Part shown: one piece after another, positions 60,499-64,000 of the stretch
Numbering within the stretch: the first letter of the stretch is position 1
Layout: each line of letters starts with the position of its first letter
Assembly: GCF_024298845.1 (NCBI RefSeq)
Contig: NZ_CP101156.1
Span: 2,790,001-2,854,000 of the forward strand
Source: Natronosalvus amylolyticus
Lineage (GTDB): Archaea; Halobacteriota; Halobacteria; Halobacteriales; Natrialbaceae
Length of the DNA stretch: 64,000 nucleotides
Direction of reading: 5' to 3'
Notes under the pieces: generated by a model
What the model saw: the letters and a program-made list of their open reading frames with translations, nothing else
What the model was told of the DNA's origin: nothing
The model's database searches: none
Program-made: the position numbers and the translations under genes

Positions 60499-62307
60499 AT
60501 GTGTGGTATCATCGCCCGTATTGGCCAGGGGGAAGCCGCGGACACGCTCCTTTCGGGGCTGGAGAACCTCGAGTACCGTGGCTACGACTCGGCTGGTATC
60601 GCCGTTCAGAACGGCTCCGGTGTCAAGGTTCACAAGACGGCTGGCGAAGTGTCCGACCTCAAATCGTCACTGGAGACTCGCCCCCACGGAAACGTTGGAA
60701 TCGGCCATACACGATGGAGTACACATGGCCCGCCGACCGACGAAAACGCACATCCCCATACGGACATGGCGGGCGACGTTGCCGTCGTCCACAACGGTGT
60801 CATCGACAACTACGACGAGCTCAGGGCGGAACTCACGGCGAAGGGCCACGAGTTCGAAAGCGATACCGACACGGAAGTGATTCCACACCTCATCGACGAG
60901 TACCTGGGGTCCGCTTCCGATACCGAGCAGGCGGTTCGACAGGCCGTCGACACCCTCGAGGGGAGTTACGCTATCGCCGCCATCGTCGACGGTGAGGAAC
61001 GGGTTTACGCAGCACGGAAAGGCTCACCCCTCGTTCTCGGCCTCGACGACGAGGAGTGGTTCCTTGCGAGTGATGTCCCGGCGTTTCTCGATCAGACGGA
61101 TCAGGTGATTTACCTCGAGGACGGCGACCTGGTCGTCCTCGAGCCGGACACGTATCGAATCACGGACCTGCAGGGGAACACGCGCGAGCGATCGGTCGAT
61201 ACCGTCGACTGGGACCCCGAAGACGCCGGAAAAGGGGCCTACGACCACTACATGCTCAAAGAGATTCACAGTCAGCCGACTGCGCTTTCGAATACGATCG
61301 AAGGCCGGATTCAGGACGGGGAGGTGACGTTCGAAGCCCTTCCAGCGGGAACCTTTGAAGGTATCGAAACCGTCCAGTTCGTCGCCTGTGGAACGTCCTA
61401 TCACGCAGCGATGTACGGCGGGCAGTTGTTGCGCGTGGCCGACCTCAGGACGGAGATCGTTCGTGCGAGCGAGTACGAGTCGGCCTCCGGACCCGTCGAC
61501 GAAACGACGCTCGTCGTCGCAGTCACCCAGAGCGGTGAGACTGCCGACACCCTCCACGCACTCCGTACAGGTGCTGACCACGGTGCCCGGACGCTCGCTG
61601 TCACGAACGTCGTCGGCTCTACGGCAGCCCGTGAAGCCGATGAAGCGGTCTATATCAGGGCCGGCCCGGAGGTCGGTGTCGCGGCGACGAAGACTTACTC
61701 CTCACAGGCGGTCACCCTCGCGTTGCTCACCCAGCGTCTCGCTGACGACGTGGCGCATGCGACACCCACCGATGATCGAGCGGAGATGCTCGATACGCTT
61801 GCTGACCTTCCGGATCACCTCGAGCAGATCCTCGACCAGAATGCGGCCGAAACCCTCGCCCAGGAGAGTATCGACAGCGAGTCGTACTTCTTCATCGGGA
61901 ACGGGCTCGGCCATTCGGTCGCTCTGGAGGGTGCATTGAAATTTAAGGAGATCACGTACGAACACGCCGAAGGCTTCGCCTCTGGCCAACTCAAACACGG
62001 TCCACTCGCTCTGGTTACGGAGCGTTCGCCGGTGATCGCCGTGTCGACCGGCGGGGACGACGAGAAGACGAAGACGAACGCCCTCGAGGCACAGTCTCGT
62101 GGCGCCCCGATCGTTGCCATTGGTCCGGACGACACGCCGTTGACTGATATCGCGGATACCCACCTCTCGATTCCCGAGACGTACCCCGTCTGGGGAGGCC
62201 TGCTCGCAAACGTTCAGCTTCAACTGTTCGCTTACCACGCCGCAAAGCAACTCGACCGCCCGATCGATAAGCCACGGAATCTGGCGAAAAGTGTTACCGT
62301 CGAATAA
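60499..62307 (+). CDS. glmS: Glutamine-fructose-6-phosphate aminotransferase
   Basis: 602 residues. The N-terminal class-II glutaminase domain begins MCGIIARIGQG with the nucleophile Cys2, followed by LEYRGYDSAGIAV, GHTRWSTHGPP and NGVIDNYDELR. Two SIS domains (about 275-420 and 450-590) hold the sugar-phosphate isomerase: ACGTSYHAAMYGG, TQSGETADT, KTYSSQAVTLALL, NGLGHSVALEGALKFKEITYEHAEGF and GQLKHGPLAL. The C-terminal PRNLAKSVTVE tail is canonical. It makes glucosamine-6-phosphate from fructose-6-phosphate and glutamine, feeding glmM and glmU at 33.9-36.5 kb. Strong Shine-Dalgarno. Its start overlaps a short upstream frame (TAATG). Confidence 0.96.
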   Translation: MCGIIARIGQGEAADTLLSGLENLEYRGYDSAGIAVQNGSGVKVHKTAGEVSDLKSSLETRPHGNVGIGHTRWSTHGPPTDENAHPHTDMAGDVAVVHNGVIDNYDELRAELTAKGHEFESDTDTEVIPHLIDEYLGSASDTEQAVRQAVDTLEGSYAIAAIVDGEERVYAARKGSPLVLGLDDEEWFLASDVPAFLDQTDQVIYLEDGDLVVLEPDTYRITDLQGNTRERSVDTVDWDPEDAGKGAYDHYMLKEIHSQPTALSNTIEGRIQDGEVTFEALPAGTFEGIETVQFVACGTSYHAAMYGGQLLRVADLRTEIVRASEYESASGPVDETTLVVAVTQSGETADTLHALRTGADHGARTLAVTNVVGSTAAREADEAVYIRAGPEVGVAATKTYSSQAVTLALLTQRLADDVAHATPTDDRAEMLDTLADLPDHLEQILDQNAAETLAQESIDSESYFFIGNGLGHSVALEGALKFKEITYEHAEGFASGQLKHGPLALVTERSPVIAVSTGGDDEKTKTNALEAQSRGAPIVAIGPDDTPLTDIADTHLSIPETYPVWGGLLANVQLQLFAYHAAKQLDRPIDKPRNLAKSVTVE

Positions 62308-63310
62308 CGACACCTCGAGGGGTTCGTGTCCGGTATCACTCGCTGCACGCTACTATCTTTTCACTATCTTCTTACTATCTTTAAGACACCAAAAGGCCCG
62401 GTCCCGGTCAATAGGTGAACGGGACGAAACCCACACTCGAGGTCGATGCTACCGACCACGTAAACTGGTCGGGCACCCGTGCGGTGTGTGCTCGAGCCCT
62501 CACAACGAACCCACACACGGAATCCACACGACTCGAACACCGATGACGCAACGTCGTCGAGTTCCATGCCGACTTCACACCGTTTTCGAGTCCTTTTCCA
62601 CAGGATTTCATAGCCGAGGCTGAGTACTCCGTCAGGCGTCGACGTGCGAACCGAACCCGACAATCGTTATCGGTTCGGCCCTCACGTTCAGGCGTGACGA
62701 ACCACTGGGCGTCCATCTCGTAGTGGTCGACGCTCTCGAATGTACGGTCGGATCGAACTCGAGGGGCCTGCTCGAAGCCGGGGAGCAGAGAAGGGACGTT
62801 TTTCCGGCCTCCTCGAGCAAACCCCTGTAGTGAAAGACTCGAACTACCTCGCTACCGATCCGAAAGAGTGGACTGGCTGGTTGTGGTCTGCGAAGCCCCG
62901 ATGGAAAAATCATCGACTCTGACAGGGTTGGTCGTCGTCTCTTCCCAGTCAGCGAGAACCTCGCTTCGTCGATAACCGATATACAGTGACAACAATCCCT
63001 ATACAAAGGAACCGTCCGTCGTGTGGGTGTCAAGAAATACTCACGATGTGGATGCGATCGAACCGTCGTTTCCTTCGGTTTACAAAGCGCGTTCGCGAGG
63101 TCACAGAAATGTAAGGAGAGCCCACGGCTTTGGCTGTGGCAGGAAGTCGACACCTCGCGGACTGTTAGACGGAATTTGTACACGTCATTGGGGGTGGACC
63201 CCATCTGGTCACTGGATCGAAATGCCCGGTCGTACGGATAGCGAGACCCAAGGTCCAACGGACTCCTCGAGCAGCTAACGGTGTCTGCCGCGAGCGAGAA
63301 GGTGGGTAGT
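62308..63310. other. 1 kb gene-free region after glmS
   Basis: Contains an 11-base phased repeat (62352-62384) directly downstream of glmS. Open frames on both strands (for example 62632-63258 on the minus strand) are basic and Ser/Arg-rich, unlike true haloarchaeal proteins. No mobile element or RNA recognised. Confidence 0.5.
62352..62384 (+). repeat. Three ACTATCTT units with an exact 11-base period
   Basis: Units begin at 62352, 62363 and 62374, each ACTATCTT plus three variable bases, 45 bases after the glmS stop. The T-rich stretch may terminate transcription. Confidence 0.7.
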
Positions 63311-64000
63311 TCACTCGGACTCGAGTGTCAGCGTAATCGTTTCGTCGTCACCGTCGATTTCGACCGTTGTGGACGCATCCTCGTACCCATCAGTATCGGC
63401 CGCAACCGTGTACTCGTCGTCCTCGAGTTCTTCGAACTGTACTTCACCGTCGTCGTCAGTTTCGCCGCTATCATCGGCCGTCCCGAGGAAGGTCGGGTTG
63501 AGTTCGACAGTAGCGTCCTCGATTGCGTTCCCATCCTCGTCTTCGACGATCACCGTCAAGGTGTGCGTCTCGTCCGCGTCGTCGCTGTCATCGTCGTCGC
63601 TGTCATCGTTGTCACTGTCGTCGTCGTCGCTGTCATCGTCGTCGCTGTCATCGTTGTCACTGTCGTCGTCGTCGCTGTCGTCGTCGCTGTCATCGTCGTC
63701 GCTGTCATCGTCGTCACTTCGTTCTTCGAGTGTTAACGTGACCGTTTCGTTCTCCCCATCGATCTCGGCGGTTTCTTCAGCGTCCTCGTAGCCGTCTACG
63801 TTCGTCGTCACGGTGTACTCACCGTCGTCGAGTCCCTCGAACGTCGCCTGGCCGTCTTCGATACGCTGTTCATCGCCAGTGAGGATGCCGTTACTGAGTT
63901 CGACCGTTCCATTGTCGATTGGATCGCCGTCTTCGTCCTCTACGAACACTGTCAACGTGTGGGTCTCGTCATCGTCGTCGTCCGCGCCACTGCCATCGTC
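63311..64000 (-). CDS. Acidic surface protein with Ser-Asp repeats and repeated beta domains (partial)
   Basis: C-terminal 229 residues; the frame is open to the right edge, so the N-terminus and any signal peptide are outside. Two copies of a carboxypeptidase-regulatory-like beta domain are seen, each starting THTLTV(F/I)VEDEDG and ending DGYEDA followed by an IDGxxETxTLTLE strand. A stretch of about 45 residues of Asp with regular Ser (DDDDSD-type) lies between them. A further DDDDDETHT start at the edge shows that the pattern continues upstream. Such SD-rich proteins are usually secreted and cell-surface or matrix located; the repeats may bind calcium or act as a flexible spacer. There is no C-terminal anchor. 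Confidence 0.8.
   Translation of the reverse strand, partial: DDGSGADDDDDETHTLTVFVEDEDGDPIDNGTVELSNGILTGDEQRIEDGQATFEGLDDGEYTVTTNVDGYEDAEETAEIDGENETVTLTLEERSDDDDSDDDDSDDDSDDDDSDNDDSDDDDSDDDDSDNDDSDDDDSDDADETHTLTVIVEDEDGNAIEDATVELNPTFLGTADDSGETDDDGEVQFEELEDDEYTVAADTDGYEDASTTVEIDGDDETITLTLESE

Noticed and set aside
62632..63258. 208-codon minus-strand frame after glmS
   Set aside because: Basic, Ser/Arg-rich composition typical of antisense frames in GC-rich haloarchaeal DNA; no motif and no clear start signal.
63590..63715. Regular short repeats that could suggest a CRISPR array
   Set aside because: They are triplet-based, inside an open frame, and encode Ser-Asp repeats; there are no unique spacers.

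Overview
The window is chromosomal DNA of a haloarchaeon (class Halobacteria; a Natrialbaceae-like genus is my guess, not demonstrated). The evidence is the high GC content, very acidic proteins, many twin-arginine signal peptides and Tat lipoboxes, archaeal TATA-type promoters at leaderless spacing, a halorhodopsin operon, and membrane-bound winged-helix regulators typical of the group. I saw no rRNA, tRNA, CRISPR array or intact insertion sequence.

Layout. (1) 1-5.5 kb is housekeeping: the 3' part of a fused TRAP permease, a PLP trans-sulfuration enzyme, an IMPACT/YigZ protein, a UspA protein and a membrane winged-helix regulator. (2) 5.7-20.9 kb is the most unusual region. Five exported proteins share the signal-peptide core GGSALLG(T/S)GAFSRV behind a twin arginine and a DUF1102-type beta domain, but carry different C-terminal domains (none, a beta-propeller-like domain, a Rossmann-like domain plus beta-sandwich, and two other beta domains). 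A sixth, membrane-anchored protein carries what looks like a diverged copy of the same domain plus PGF-pre-PGF and CARDB modules. The block ends with a DUF5305-type membrane protein and a Sec11/SipW-type signal peptidase. I read it as a TasA/AbpA-like surface-fibre or matrix locus with its own signal peptidase. (3) 21.4-23.8 kb encodes an APC permease-UspA fusion. (4) 24-27.9 kb encodes two small membrane proteins, then halorhodopsin (Thr-Ser-Ala motif), lycopene cyclase and the Brp carotene oxygenase, so pump and retinal supply are made together.

(5) 28-63 kb is a surface-glycan region. It holds the three enzymes from fructose-6-phosphate to UDP-GlcNAc (glmM, glmU, glmS), a TviB/WecC-type nucleotide-sugar dehydrogenase, two GT2 and one GT4 glycosyltransferases, a DUF354 glycosyltransferase-like protein, a Wzx-like flippase, a large polytopic membrane protein, a NodU-type carbamoyltransferase, an alkaline-phosphatase-superfamily enzyme, an asparagine-synthase-like protein without the glutaminase cysteine, a Tat-exported beta-helix protein, a Tat-exported aspartoacylase-like zinc enzyme, and three polysaccharide-deacetylase-like lipoproteins. 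Only one of the three lipoproteins keeps the metal-site motifs. Regulators of HTH-10 and membrane-winged-helix type are interspersed. The four-gene minus-strand operon 58.8 to 53.4 kb is tightly coupled. (6) The right edge cuts a surface protein with Ser-Asp repeats between repeated beta domains.

Gene starts were chosen from Tat or signal-peptide position, Shine-Dalgarno motifs, stop-start overlaps and leaderless-promoter spacing. Family names are from sequence recognition, without database searches.
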